Origin: Sulfurovum sp.
GTDB taxonomy: Bacteria > Campylobacterota > Campylobacteria > Campylobacterales > Sulfurovaceae
Assembly (NCBI GenBank): GCA_026983895.1
Contig: JALSTF010000227.1
Coordinates: forward strand, 1 to 8,003
DNA: 8,003 bases
Reading direction: 5' to 3'
The notes beneath the pieces are model-generated. The model was not told the DNA's origin and searched no databases. It was given only the letters and a program-made list of their open reading frames with translations. Positions 1-5,984 of the stretch are shown in pieces (within the stretch, counting starts at the first letter, position 1; each line of letters opens with the position of its first letter). The translations under genes were made by a program, and so were the position numbers.

Positions 1-489
1 CAGCGGCATTTTTATCTCGATGTGTGTTTCATCTTTTGTTCCGAGATTAATCGCTTTCTCCATCTGTTCGATATAGCTTTCGCGACAGTCCGGATAGCCC
101 GAACTGTCCTCTTCGACCACACCGATGAAGAGTGCTTCCGCCCCGTGTTTTTCCGCGATGGCCGCCGCAATAGAGAGGAAGATACCGTTACGGAACGGTA
201 CATAGGTCACAGGCACTCCCTCTTCCAGACCGCCGGTAGGTACTTCAATATTCTTGTCCGTCAAAGCCGAAGCACCGATCTGCTCAAAAAAACCAAGATC
301 GATCTCGTACGATTCCGATGCTCCCAGCTCTTTGGCGATCTTTCTGAAACACGCCAACTCTTTCTTCTGGGTACGCTGCCCGTAGTTGAAATGCACAGCA
401 ATGATCCCGTAGCCCTCTTTTTGTGCCATTTTGGCACTCAGTGCACTGTCCATCCCGCCCGATATGATACAGACTGCCTTTTTTCCCAT
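1..489 (-). CDS. queC: 7-cyano-7-deazaguanine (preQ0) synthase QueC, C-terminus cut by window edge
   Basis: Cytoplasmic ATP-dependent ligase of queuosine biosynthesis. It converts 7-carboxy-7-deazaguanine and ammonia to preQ0 for later insertion into tRNA. The reading frame is open from 489 to the left edge, giving 163 residues. The N-terminal PP-loop SGGMDS (residues 10-15) of the ATP pyrophosphatase fold is intact, followed by YVPFRN (96-101) and SGYPDCR (130-136), both typical of QueC. The family is about 220-230 residues long, so roughly 60 residues are outside the window, including the C-terminal cysteine cluster that binds zinc. I chose the ATG at 489 because AAGGA lies 8 bases upstream. 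An in-frame ATG at 498 would overlap that Shine-Dalgarno sequence. The gene is divergent from ybeY across a 57-base gap. The family call is secure from the motifs. Confidence 0.95.
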   Translation of the reverse strand, partial: MGKKAVCIISGGMDSALSAKMAQKEGYGIIAVHFNYGQRTQKKELACFRKIAKELGASESYEIDLGFFEQIGASALTDKNIEVPTGGLEEGVPVTYVPFRNGIFLSIAAAIAEKHGAEALFIGVVEEDSSGYPDCRESYIEQMEKAINLGTKDETHIEIKMPL

Positions 490-516
490 GCCGGTCATCC
501 TTGGATTTTTACTGCT

Positions 517-525
517 ATTTTACCA
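517..525 (-). promoter_or_regulatory. Candidate extended -10 promoter for queC
   Basis: The minus strand reads TGGTAAAAT here, a TGn extension plus a -10-like hexamer TAAAAT. Transcription would begin near 510, leaving a leader of about 20 bases with AAGGA before the queC ATG. No -35 box is visible, which is usual for the main sigma factor promoters of Campylobacterota. The position in a divergent gap supports it. There is no experimental evidence. Confidence 0.4.
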
Positions 526-538
526 AGATTTGGGTAAA
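519..538. repeat. Short inverted repeat in the queC/ybeY divergent gap
   Basis: TTTACC (519-524) and GGTAAA (533-538) form perfect 6-base arms around an 8-base centre. The repeat overlaps the queC -10 candidate and lies just ahead of ybeY. It could be an operator for a dimeric regulator. It could equally be a by-product of two back-to-back -10-like elements, since each arm contributes a TAAA-type sequence on one strand. Confidence 0.3.
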
Positions 539-546
539 CTTCGGGC

Positions 547-990
547 ATGAAGCGTATTATAGACCTTGACAACCAGACCTCATTGCCCATTGATATGGAT
601 GCACTTGAAAACATCGCTCAGTCATTGACAAACAGAGAGATAGAACTCATCATCACCGACAATGAGAATATACAGGAACTTAACCGGGAATACAGGCAGA
701 AGGACAAACCCACCGATGTACTCAGTTTCCCTCTGGAGACCCCTTTTACGGAACAGAGTGTGTTCGATGTCCCTCTGGGCTCTATCGTGATCTCCGCAGA
801 GTATGTCAGGGAGAAAGCCCGGACCTTTTCACATGATGAACAGGATGAGCTCAAACTTCTTTTCATTCACGGTCTACTGCATCTGATGGGTTATGACCAC
901 GAAACAGATGAAGGTGAGATGCGCAGGAAAGAGAAGGAGATCATTGAAAGATTCGGTCTTCCTTCCAGTCTTATTGTTCGAAACGATTAA
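547..990 (+). CDS. ybeY: Endoribonuclease YbeY (rRNA maturation factor)
   Basis: Zinc-dependent single-strand endoribonuclease of the UPF0054 family, acting in 16S rRNA 3'-end maturation and ribosome quality control in the cytoplasm. The 147 residues match the usual length. The metal motif HGLLHLMGYDH places the three histidine ligands at 108, 112 and 118. The conserved substrate-side block RQKDKPTDVLSFP runs from residue 50 to 62. The family's LGDI motif reads LGSI here (77-80). The only ATG near the frame start is at 547, since an in-frame TAA lies at 535-537. No purine-rich Shine-Dalgarno sequence precedes it (TTCGGGC), so initiation may be weak or near-leaderless. The exchanger gene follows 9 bases downstream, so the two are probably co-transcribed. 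Identification is firm. Confidence 0.96.
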   Translation: MKRIIDLDNQTSLPIDMDALENIAQSLTNREIELIITDNENIQELNREYRQKDKPTDVLSFPLETPFTEQSVFDVPLGSIVISAEYVREKARTFSHDEQDELKLLFIHGLLHLMGYDHETDEGEMRRKEKEIIERFGLPSSLIVRND

Positions 991-999
991 AGGAAACCA

Positions 1000-1932
1000 A
1001 TGAATTTTGTTATTTTTGTCATCGCTATGGGAGCACTGATATGGGGTGCTGAACTCATCATTCAACAGAGCGAAAAGATCGCCCTGAAGTTCAATATCCC
1101 GGAGTTCATCATCGGTGCCACGCTCATTGCCCTGGGAACTTCCCTGCCGGAGATGGCGGCCAGCATTGCCGCGAGTATCGATCATAAACCCGATATCGCC
1201 ATCGCCAATGTTATCGGAAGCAACATTTTGAATATTACGCTGGTACTTGCCTCTGTCTTTCTCATAGCACGCAAGATCGTACCGGACAGGGACTTCTTTG
1301 CCAAAGACAGTACCTGGGCTCTTGTTCCTGTACTTGTTTTTATTCTTATGATTCTCGACGGAGAAATTTCACGTTTCGATGCACTGCTGCTGCTGCTGCT
1401 CATGGGAGCCTACCTCCTCTTTCTTCTACAGGATGCCAAAAGCATCCCCATAGAAGAACTTGACGAGATCGACGTGGAACACTTCTCCTGGATGAGCACG
1501 ATCCTCGTACTTGCCGGTGCATTCATTCTTGTGATCGCCGGCGCGCACTTCACAGTAGAAAGTGCTTCTGAGATCGCCAAGAGTTTCGGCATTTCCGAAT
1601 GGGTCATAGGTATCATCATGATCTCGCTGGGCACATCCATGCCGGAACTGGTCGTCAGTATTTCCGCTGCACTCAAAGGGAAAGTCGATATGGCCATAGG
1701 AAACATCATCGGATCGAACCTGGCAAACACCACCGTCGTACTGGGCAGCGCGGCACTTGCTAACCCTATGCCCATAGATGCTCCCGCTTACCTTTTCGAT
1801 ATTGCCACGATGATCGTCGCCACCCTGCTTCTTGTGTTCATAACAGCCAACAAACTGTACAACAAATCAGCCGGTATCAGCCTGATGATCGTTCTCGGAT
1901 TATTCCTGGAAAATACAATACAGAATATGTAA
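1000..1932 (+). CDS. Na+/Ca2+ exchanger-family (CaCA) antiporter, YrbG-like
   Basis: Inner-membrane cation/Ca2+ antiporter of the CaCA superfamily. The 310 residues are almost entirely hydrophobic helices and fit the usual ten-helix prokaryotic form of about 300-320 residues. Both alpha repeats are clear. The first has GTSLPE at 46-51 and GSN at 73-75. The second has GTSMPE at 211-216 and GSN at 238-240. The paired glutamates E51 and E216 correspond to ion-binding residues in characterised exchangers. An acidic loop (about 150-160, IEELDEIDVE) joins the two halves, as is common in the family. AAAGGA sits 6 bases before the ATG, a good ribosome site. The gene follows ybeY by 9 bases and is probably in its transcript. 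The transported ion (Ca2+, or Na+/K+) cannot be fixed from sequence. Confidence 0.92.
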   Translation: MNFVIFVIAMGALIWGAELIIQQSEKIALKFNIPEFIIGATLIALGTSLPEMAASIAASIDHKPDIAIANVIGSNILNITLVLASVFLIARKIVPDRDFFAKDSTWALVPVLVFILMILDGEISRFDALLLLLLMGAYLLFLLQDAKSIPIEELDEIDVEHFSWMSTILVLAGAFILVIAGAHFTVESASEIAKSFGISEWVIGIIMISLGTSMPELVVSISAALKGKVDMAIGNIIGSNLANTTVVLGSAALANPMPIDAPAYLFDIATMIVATLLLVFITANKLYNKSAGISLMIVLGLFLENTIQNM

Positions 1933-2020
1933 AAAGTTTTGGGGAACCAGAGAAGTATACTCACAAATAACGGAGACAAAGCCTTCCGGTCTTCAGGAAA
2001 AAGGAACAGCAATACTGTCC
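1933..2020. other. Convergent intergenic gap
   Basis: This gap lies between the plus-strand exchanger and the minus-strand mrdA. The mrdA-proximal end is a terminator hairpin for the minus strand. The remainder shows no hairpin with a T-run that would terminate the plus-strand transcript and no plausible small gene. GTATAC at 1955-1960 resembles a -10 element on both strands only because it is palindromic. Confidence 0.6.
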
Positions 2021-2022
2021 TT
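1998..2022 (-). terminator. Intrinsic terminator of the rlpA-mrdA operon
   Basis: On the minus strand, AAGGACAG (2022-2015) pairs with CTGTTCCTT (2009-2001). The stem has 8 base pairs, one bulged T and a 5-base loop TATTG. A run of five T residues (2002-1998) overlaps the stem end. The first two stem bases are the last two bases of the mrdA TAA stop codon, so the hairpin begins inside the stop. Read on the plus strand the same hairpin lacks a T-run, so it appears one-directional. Confidence 0.7.
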
Positions 2023-3943
2023 AAAAGAGTGAGAGCCCTCCGCCTCCGCTCTTTTTCCTCAGATCTTCGTTACGCTTCTTGATCTTCTCTTTCTTCTGTT
2101 TCAACTCCGGTGTTTCCGTCTCTTCGACATGGGTCTCTTTTTGCTGTGTGTTCTTGAAATATCCATTCTTGTAAAGCCATCGGTAAATATCTCCTGCCAG
2201 AGGTGCGGAAGTACTTCCTCCGTGTCCGCCATGCTCAATAAGCACCGTTACGACAAACTGGGGGTCATTATAGGGTGCATAGGTTGTGATCCAGGCATGT
2301 GAACGGTGGAAATAGGCCAGTTCAGACTCTTTCAGCCGTCTGCCGGCCTGTGGGATCGATGCCACCTGAGATGTACCTGTTTTGCCTGCCACCTTAATGG
2401 GAAGATCATGCATCAGCCTGTATGCCGTACCATGAGGCGTATTACAGACATCATACATCCCTTTCCTGATCTCTGAAATGGAAGTCGGGTTGAAAGCAAT
2501 GGGAACAGCCGTCATATTGACATCCACTCCATTGATACGCTTTGCCACACGCGGTGTCACCAAATTGCCCGTAGCCATCAATGCCGTATAGCGTGCTACC
2601 TGAAGAGGCGTGACCAGGTCATACCCCTGTCCGATCGCAGCAATGACCGTTTCACCCAGGAACCACGGCTGTTTGAAGCGCTTCATTTTCCATGCTTTGT
2701 CCGGGATCACGCCATTGTATTCCCGCGGCAGATCCACACCTGTTTTGACACCCAGGCCGAAAGAACGCAAATTCTTAGCCATCGCATCAATACCGACCTG
2801 AAGACTCTTTTTGTAAAAATAGACATCGCAGGACTGCATGATCGCTTTTCGCAGCCAGACTTTTCCGTGTCCGCTGTGTTTCCAGCAGCGGAAACGGTGT
2901 TTTGAATTGCCGATGGTCATATAGCCTTTGCAGTATTCTGTTTTTTCCAAAATACCCGGTTTGGCTTTATCGAAGGCCAATGCCATCCCCATTTTTATGG
3001 AGGATCCCGGGGGATAGGTCCCGTGTGTGATCTTGTTGGTGAAGGGATGTTTCAAGTTTTCCTGAAGTGCTTTCCAGTCCTTCACACTGATACCGCCTAC
3101 AAAAAGGTTGGGATCATAGGCAGGATAACTTACCGCGGCAAGTATCTCCCCATTCGTCCGCATCACGATCGCTACGCCCTCCTGGTTCTTGAAATGCTCG
3201 TAAATCATTTTCTGCAGATCGACATCGATATTCAGTTCCAGATTCCGGTTGTCTTTCGGGAACATCTTCTTCAATATGTCCACCGTTTTGTTTCTTGCCG
3301 TTACTTTGTTTATCTGGTATCCGAGTTCACCCTCCAGGAAGGTATTGTAGTACTTTTCCAGCCCGCTTTTGCCTACTTTGCCGACAACATCCACTACCTC
3401 ATCCGCTTCATTCTCTTTCGTATTGGACCTGCCTGTGTAACCTATAAGGTGCGCACAGTATCTTCCGTACGGATAATAGCGTTTGGTCTCTGCCTCGATC
3501 TTGATCTCATCATGGATGCTCAAAGCCGGATAGGCGCTCATCATGGCTGCATATTGTATGAAATCGACAACTTTGATGTATTTGTGGTTATAAGGCGAAC
3601 TCTTTTTCTTGTAAACCTTTAGCATCGTTGTTCTGTTCAGGTCCGGAAAGGTTTCAAGAATAACATCCACCGCTTCGTCAAGCTGGCTTTTCCCGCCCTC
3701 TTTATGTTTCGTAGAAAGGTGCGGTTTGATGGAAAGAGAAAATCCGATCTGGTTCATGGCCAGAAGGTTCCCGTTCACATCAGTGATCTCTCCCCGAACA
3801 GGTTTGATGTACTCTTTTCTCTCCACATTCGCCTTGGCAAGGCCCTCATAATAAAAATTTGACTTGACGCTGACATGATAGAGGCGGATGATCATTCCTG
3901 CCCAGACAAGTACGAACAGCAGCAGTGTTATTTTATATCTCAC
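2021..3943 (-). CDS. mrdA: Penicillin-binding protein 2 (peptidoglycan D,D-transpeptidase)
   Basis: Class B PBP that cross-links peptidoglycan during cell elongation, anchored in the inner membrane and partnering RodA. It has 640 residues, normal for PBP2. A membrane anchor lies at about 5-21, followed by the dimerisation domain (about 45-235) and the transpeptidase domain (about 250-590). The catalytic motifs are intact: SSIK (314-317, nucleophile S314), SCD (371-373) and KTG (521-523). C338, C353, H359 and C372 have the spacing of the zinc site reported for PBP2. A charged tail (about 597-640) ends in GGGGLSLF. The start is GTG and overlaps the upstream stop by 4 bases (GTGA). The ribosome site is weak (GGTGG), so translation is probably coupled to the upstream gene. 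It is the last gene before the terminator. rodA is not in the window. Confidence 0.97.
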   Translation of the reverse strand: MRYKITLLLFVLVWAGMIIRLYHVSVKSNFYYEGLAKANVERKEYIKPVRGEITDVNGNLLAMNQIGFSLSIKPHLSTKHKEGGKSQLDEAVDVILETFPDLNRTTMLKVYKKKSSPYNHKYIKVVDFIQYAAMMSAYPALSIHDEIKIEAETKRYYPYGRYCAHLIGYTGRSNTKENEADEVVDVVGKVGKSGLEKYYNTFLEGELGYQINKVTARNKTVDILKKMFPKDNRNLELNIDVDLQKMIYEHFKNQEGVAIVMRTNGEILAAVSYPAYDPNLFVGGISVKDWKALQENLKHPFTNKITHGTYPPGSSIKMGMALAFDKAKPGILEKTEYCKGYMTIGNSKHRFRCWKHSGHGKVWLRKAIMQSCDVYFYKKSLQVGIDAMAKNLRSFGLGVKTGVDLPREYNGVIPDKAWKMKRFKQPWFLGETVIAAIGQGYDLVTPLQVARYTALMATGNLVTPRVAKRINGVDVNMTAVPIAFNPTSISEIRKGMYDVCNTPHGTAYRLMHDLPIKVAGKTGTSQVASIPQAGRRLKESELAYFHRSHAWITTYAPYNDPQFVVTVLIEHGGHGGSTSAPLAGDIYRWLYKNGYFKNTQQKETHVEETETPELKQKKEKIKKRNEDLRKKSGGGGLSLF

Positions 3944-4401
3944 AGGACCACCACCACAAGAAGATCCACAATGAGTGAATAGAGGAGGATCTTGTCAAGT
4001 ACGATACTGCTGGTACTGAAAATAAAGTCATAGGAAAGCAGTATGCCGAGATAGACCACGTCGATCAGAAAAACCGTCAACAGCGGTGTACAGATCCTGC
4101 ACTTTTTCAAGTGCGACAGGGTACCGTAAAAAAGGATGTAAACGATCAGTACTGAAATCATGATCAGGAAAAAAGGCAGAGAGAGATTCACTTCAAGATT
4201 GATGAAATAGATCAAAGGAAGGAGGACCTGTATCCATTTCCCCTTATCTATACCTTCAATAAAGATATATCCCATCAAGCCGATGAGAAGCGGAAGGAAG
4301 ACATAGAAGGAGATCAGCATGGGGTAGAAAAGCACAAAAGCCAGTATCAGCATCCACAAAAGCGATTTCACCATGAATTTCATTAAAGAAGGGTTTTTCA
4401 T
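3940..4401 (-). CDS. Small polytopic membrane protein, MreD-like candidate
   Basis: I cannot identify this protein from a motif. The 153 residues contain about five or six hydrophobic segments, at roughly 12-27, 28-48, 57-69, 74-92, 105-124 and 132-152, with short basic loops (DKGKW near 52-56, HLKKCR near 97-102). There is no catalytic signature. Size, helix count and placement directly before mrdA match MreD, the rod-shape membrane protein usually encoded in mreC-mreD-mrdA order. A divergent MreD is therefore the leading idea, by inference only. The ATG start overlaps the GNAT stop by 4 bases (ATGA), and the stop overlaps the mrdA GTG by 4 bases. It has no strong ribosome site of its own, so its product is probably made in step with PBP2. 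It could instead be an unrelated lineage-specific membrane protein. Confidence 0.75.
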   Translation of the reverse strand: MKNPSLMKFMVKSLLWMLILAFVLFYPMLISFYVFLPLLIGLMGYIFIEGIDKGKWIQVLLPLIYFINLEVNLSLPFFLIMISVLIVYILFYGTLSHLKKCRICTPLLTVFLIDVVYLGILLSYDFIFSTSSIVLDKILLYSLIVDLLVVVVL

Positions 4402-4862
4402 GAAAGCTTGTACACCAGTGCCACTTCATTGCAAACAGGAAAATGGATGCACTTGATACAATCTGCCCATATCTTGTGTTCCGGGATCGCTTCCTTGCTT
4501 ATTTCCCTGAAACCGAGTTTCTCAAAGAAACGGGGCTGATAGGTCAATACCAGTACATCTTCTTTTACATACAGGCTTTTTGCCTCTTTTACGGCGAATT
4601 CGACCAGTCTTTGTCCTATTTTTCGGCCCCGATACGCTTCATCGACGATGAGGCTTCGGATCTCGGCAACTCTCGGAGAATGGATATGCAAAGCGGTATA
4701 CCCCACCAGAGTCTCCCCCTCTTTTGCAAGGACATAGGAGCGTATGTTCGTAGCGATTTCATCTTCGCTTCGGTCAAGGATCACACCTTCCTTGATCTCA
4801 GAAAGCACCAGCGCCTGCATCGCAGGAATATCTCTAAGATCTGCTTTTACCAGAGTAATCAA
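4398..4862 (-). CDS. GNAT N-acetyltransferase, possible short ArgA-type N-acetylglutamate synthase
   Basis: Cytoplasmic acetyl-CoA-dependent acyltransferase. The 154 residues form one GNAT domain: beta-1 ITLVKA (2-7), the EIRSLIVDEAYRGRKIGQRL segment (67-86) carrying the acetyl-CoA pyrophosphate loop, and FFEKLGF (112-118). The tail carries C135, C138 and C144 (DCIKCIHFPVC) and resembles the tail of stand-alone GNAT proteins annotated as N-acetylglutamate synthases. The first step of arginine synthesis is therefore a reasonable guess, but the substrate is unproven. The start is TTG at 4862. It overlaps the engB stop (TTGA), has GAGGAG 8 bases upstream, and is needed for a complete beta-1. The nearby ATG is out of frame. 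The GNAT fold is certain and the ArgA role is moderate. Confidence 0.85.
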   Translation of the reverse strand: MITLVKADLRDIPAMQALVLSEIKEGVILDRSEDEIATNIRSYVLAKEGETLVGYTALHIHSPRVAEIRSLIVDEAYRGRKIGQRLVEFAVKEAKSLYVKEDVLVLTYQPRFFEKLGFREISKEAIPEHKIWADCIKCIHFPVCNEVALVYKLS

Positions 4863-5479
4863 ATTCCATGCTCCTCATCGATCCCAAAGATCGTTTTCAG
4901 TATTTCGTAGTGCACCCTGTCATGCCCGTTCTTTTTCAGATTGGAAACCGTAATGGAACCGGGAAACTCACGCTTGAGTTTTGCGCGTTCTTTCTGGTTG
5001 AGTTTGTCTATCTTTGTGAAAACGGTCAGGTATCTCTGGTCGGGGCGGATGAATTCTGAAATATACTTTTCCACATCATCATCGATCTTCGCATGGGGAT
5101 GGCGCGCATCACGCAAATGGATAAAAAGACGGATGGAGACACGATGCTCGATGAATTCCACAAGGTTCTTCTGCCACACTTCCTTGAGAGATTTGGAAAC
5201 TTTGGCATAGCCAAATCCGGGAAGGTCGACAAAACGCACCGGATAGTTCTCCTCTTCGTACAGATAACGTGTTTCAAAAAAATTGATAAGCTGTGTTTTC
5301 CCCGGTGTGGCAGAACTTTTTGCCAAATTCTTGCGTTGCGTAAGCGAGTTCAGGGTAGAACTTTTCCCTACATTCGAACGTCCGAGGAAAACGACTTCGC
5401 TCATATCTTCCGGAAGAGAGTCCGCAATGCTCTGTGCCGATTTTATAAAGGCTGCTTCTACTACCCGAGGTGCACTCAC
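4859..5479 (-). CDS. engB: Ribosome biogenesis GTPase EngB (YihA/YsxC)
   Basis: Essential Ras-like GTPase needed for large ribosomal subunit assembly and cell growth, cytoplasmic. It has 206 residues, the normal length. All G motifs are present: G1 GRSNVGKSS (33-41), G2 threonine in SATPGKTQ (56-63), G3 DLPGFG (85-90), G4 TKID (155-158) and G5 SNLKKN (179-184). The family-typical N-terminal stretch (AAFIKSAQS, residues 9-17) confirms the start. That start is a GTG at 5479 overlapping the lptA stop by 4 bases (GTGA), with GGAG about 9-10 bases upstream inside lptA. The stop overlaps the TTG of the GNAT gene. Its place among envelope genes looks like operon organisation rather than shared chemistry. 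Confidence 0.96.
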   Translation of the reverse strand: MSAPRVVEAAFIKSAQSIADSLPEDMSEVVFLGRSNVGKSSTLNSLTQRKNLAKSSATPGKTQLINFFETRYLYEEENYPVRFVDLPGFGYAKVSKSLKEVWQKNLVEFIEHRVSIRLFIHLRDARHPHAKIDDDVEKYISEFIRPDQRYLTVFTKIDKLNQKERAKLKREFPGSITVSNLKKNGHDRVHYEILKTIFGIDEEHGI

Positions 5480-5943
5480 TTCTTTTTCTCCATATCAAAA
5501 ATAAATTTTACCGGTTTCTTTTTAGTGCCTTTGACCGCTGCATTGCCCGTGGTCATATCCAGGGTAATGACATTTCCGTTCACATGGCGTTTGTTCAGTA
5601 TATCATCGATCACGGCTTTTCCGCTCAGTACATACTTTGAAGTCACAGGATAATATTTCACATTCAATGCACTGCCTTTGTAAAAGCCTTTTTTTTCTTT
5701 GACTTCAAAAGTGACCGGATGGCCTGTGGCTTCATACATTTTTGTTTCATTGTTCTCATCAAAATAGACGATCACCTTCTCTCCGTGCAGCCAGCTCTCA
5801 AGCTGTTTCACCGTAACGTTCCCGATGAAATGCACCTCTTTTTTGAGATCGATCGCTTTCATGGAATCGGAAGTGACTTCCACTTTTTCGGCATGCAGGG
5901 CAACAAGAAGAAAAAGAGGAAGCATCAATAGAGTGAAATTCAA
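5476..5943 (-). CDS. lptA: LPS transport periplasmic protein LptA (OstA-like)
   Basis: Periplasmic bridge protein that carries lipopolysaccharide from LptC to LptD. It has 155 residues. A signal peptide spans about 1-18 (hydrophobic core LLMLPLFLLVAL, likely cut after LHA). The mature part has the OstA repeat pattern of alternating beta strands, including IDLKKEVHFIGNVTV (31-45) and YVLSGKAVIDD (104-114). A lysine-rich end closes it. The start is TTG at 5943, supported by AGAAGG 7 bases upstream and by placing the signal peptide correctly; the out-of-frame ATG at 5981 is excluded. The gene lies 41 bases after lptC and overlaps engB by 4 bases. An A8 run (plus-strand T 5689-5696) lies in the coding sequence. 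lptB is not next to it. The family call rests on profile-like similarity and context. Confidence 0.88.
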   Translation of the reverse strand: MNFTLLMLPLFLLVALHAEKVEVTSDSMKAIDLKKEVHFIGNVTVKQLESWLHGEKVIVYFDENNETKMYEATGHPVTFEVKEKKGFYKGSALNVKYYPVTSKYVLSGKAVIDDILNKRHVNGNVITLDMTTGNAAVKGTKKKPVKFIFDMEKKK

Positions 5944-5956
5944 GGGACAGCCTTCT
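5936..5956 (-). promoter_or_regulatory. Ribosome binding site deciding the TTG start of lptA
   Basis: The minus strand reads AGAAGG, then seven bases (CTGTCCC), then TTG. This strong Shine-Dalgarno match, together with the immediately following hydrophobic signal sequence, picks the TTG at 5943 over the downstream ATG at codon 7, which would leave a shortened signal peptide. Confidence 0.6.
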
Positions 5957-5971
5957 GGAAATTTGAATAAT

Positions 5972-5980
5972 AGTATACCA
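5972..5980 (-). promoter_or_regulatory. Candidate internal promoter before lptA (extended -10)
   Basis: TGGTATACT on the minus strand is a TGn extension plus a near-consensus -10 (TATACT). It lies in the only notable gap inside the operon, directly after the lptC stop. The predicted start is near 5965, giving a leader of about 22 bases that contains AGAAGG. No -35 is seen. This could give lptA and the genes after it a separate supply of transcript. Confidence 0.42.
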
Positions 5981-5984
5981 TGGT

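Noticed and set aside
496..498. Upstream ATG as the queC start
   Set aside because: It overlaps the AAGGA ribosome site, while the ATG at 489 has correct spacing from it.
22..537. Open frame of 171 codons on the plus strand
   Set aside because: It lies antisense to queC, whose motifs are clear. The predicted protein has no recognisable domain and no ribosome site.
1955..1960. GTATAC as a promoter in the convergent gap
   Set aside because: The palindrome mimics a -10 on both strands, and any transcript would run into the end of a convergent gene.
1981..2004. Second terminator hairpin for the plus-strand exchanger transcript
   Set aside because: Only a 4-base TTCC/GGAA stem with an 8-base loop forms, and no T-run follows on the plus strand.
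3023..3622. Open frame of 199 codons on the plus strand
   Set aside because: It is fully antisense to the conserved PBP2 coding sequence and has no family signature.
5093..5653. Open frame of 186 codons on the plus strand
   Set aside because: It runs antisense across engB and the end of lptA, crosses a gene boundary, and looks like a shadow produced by codon bias.
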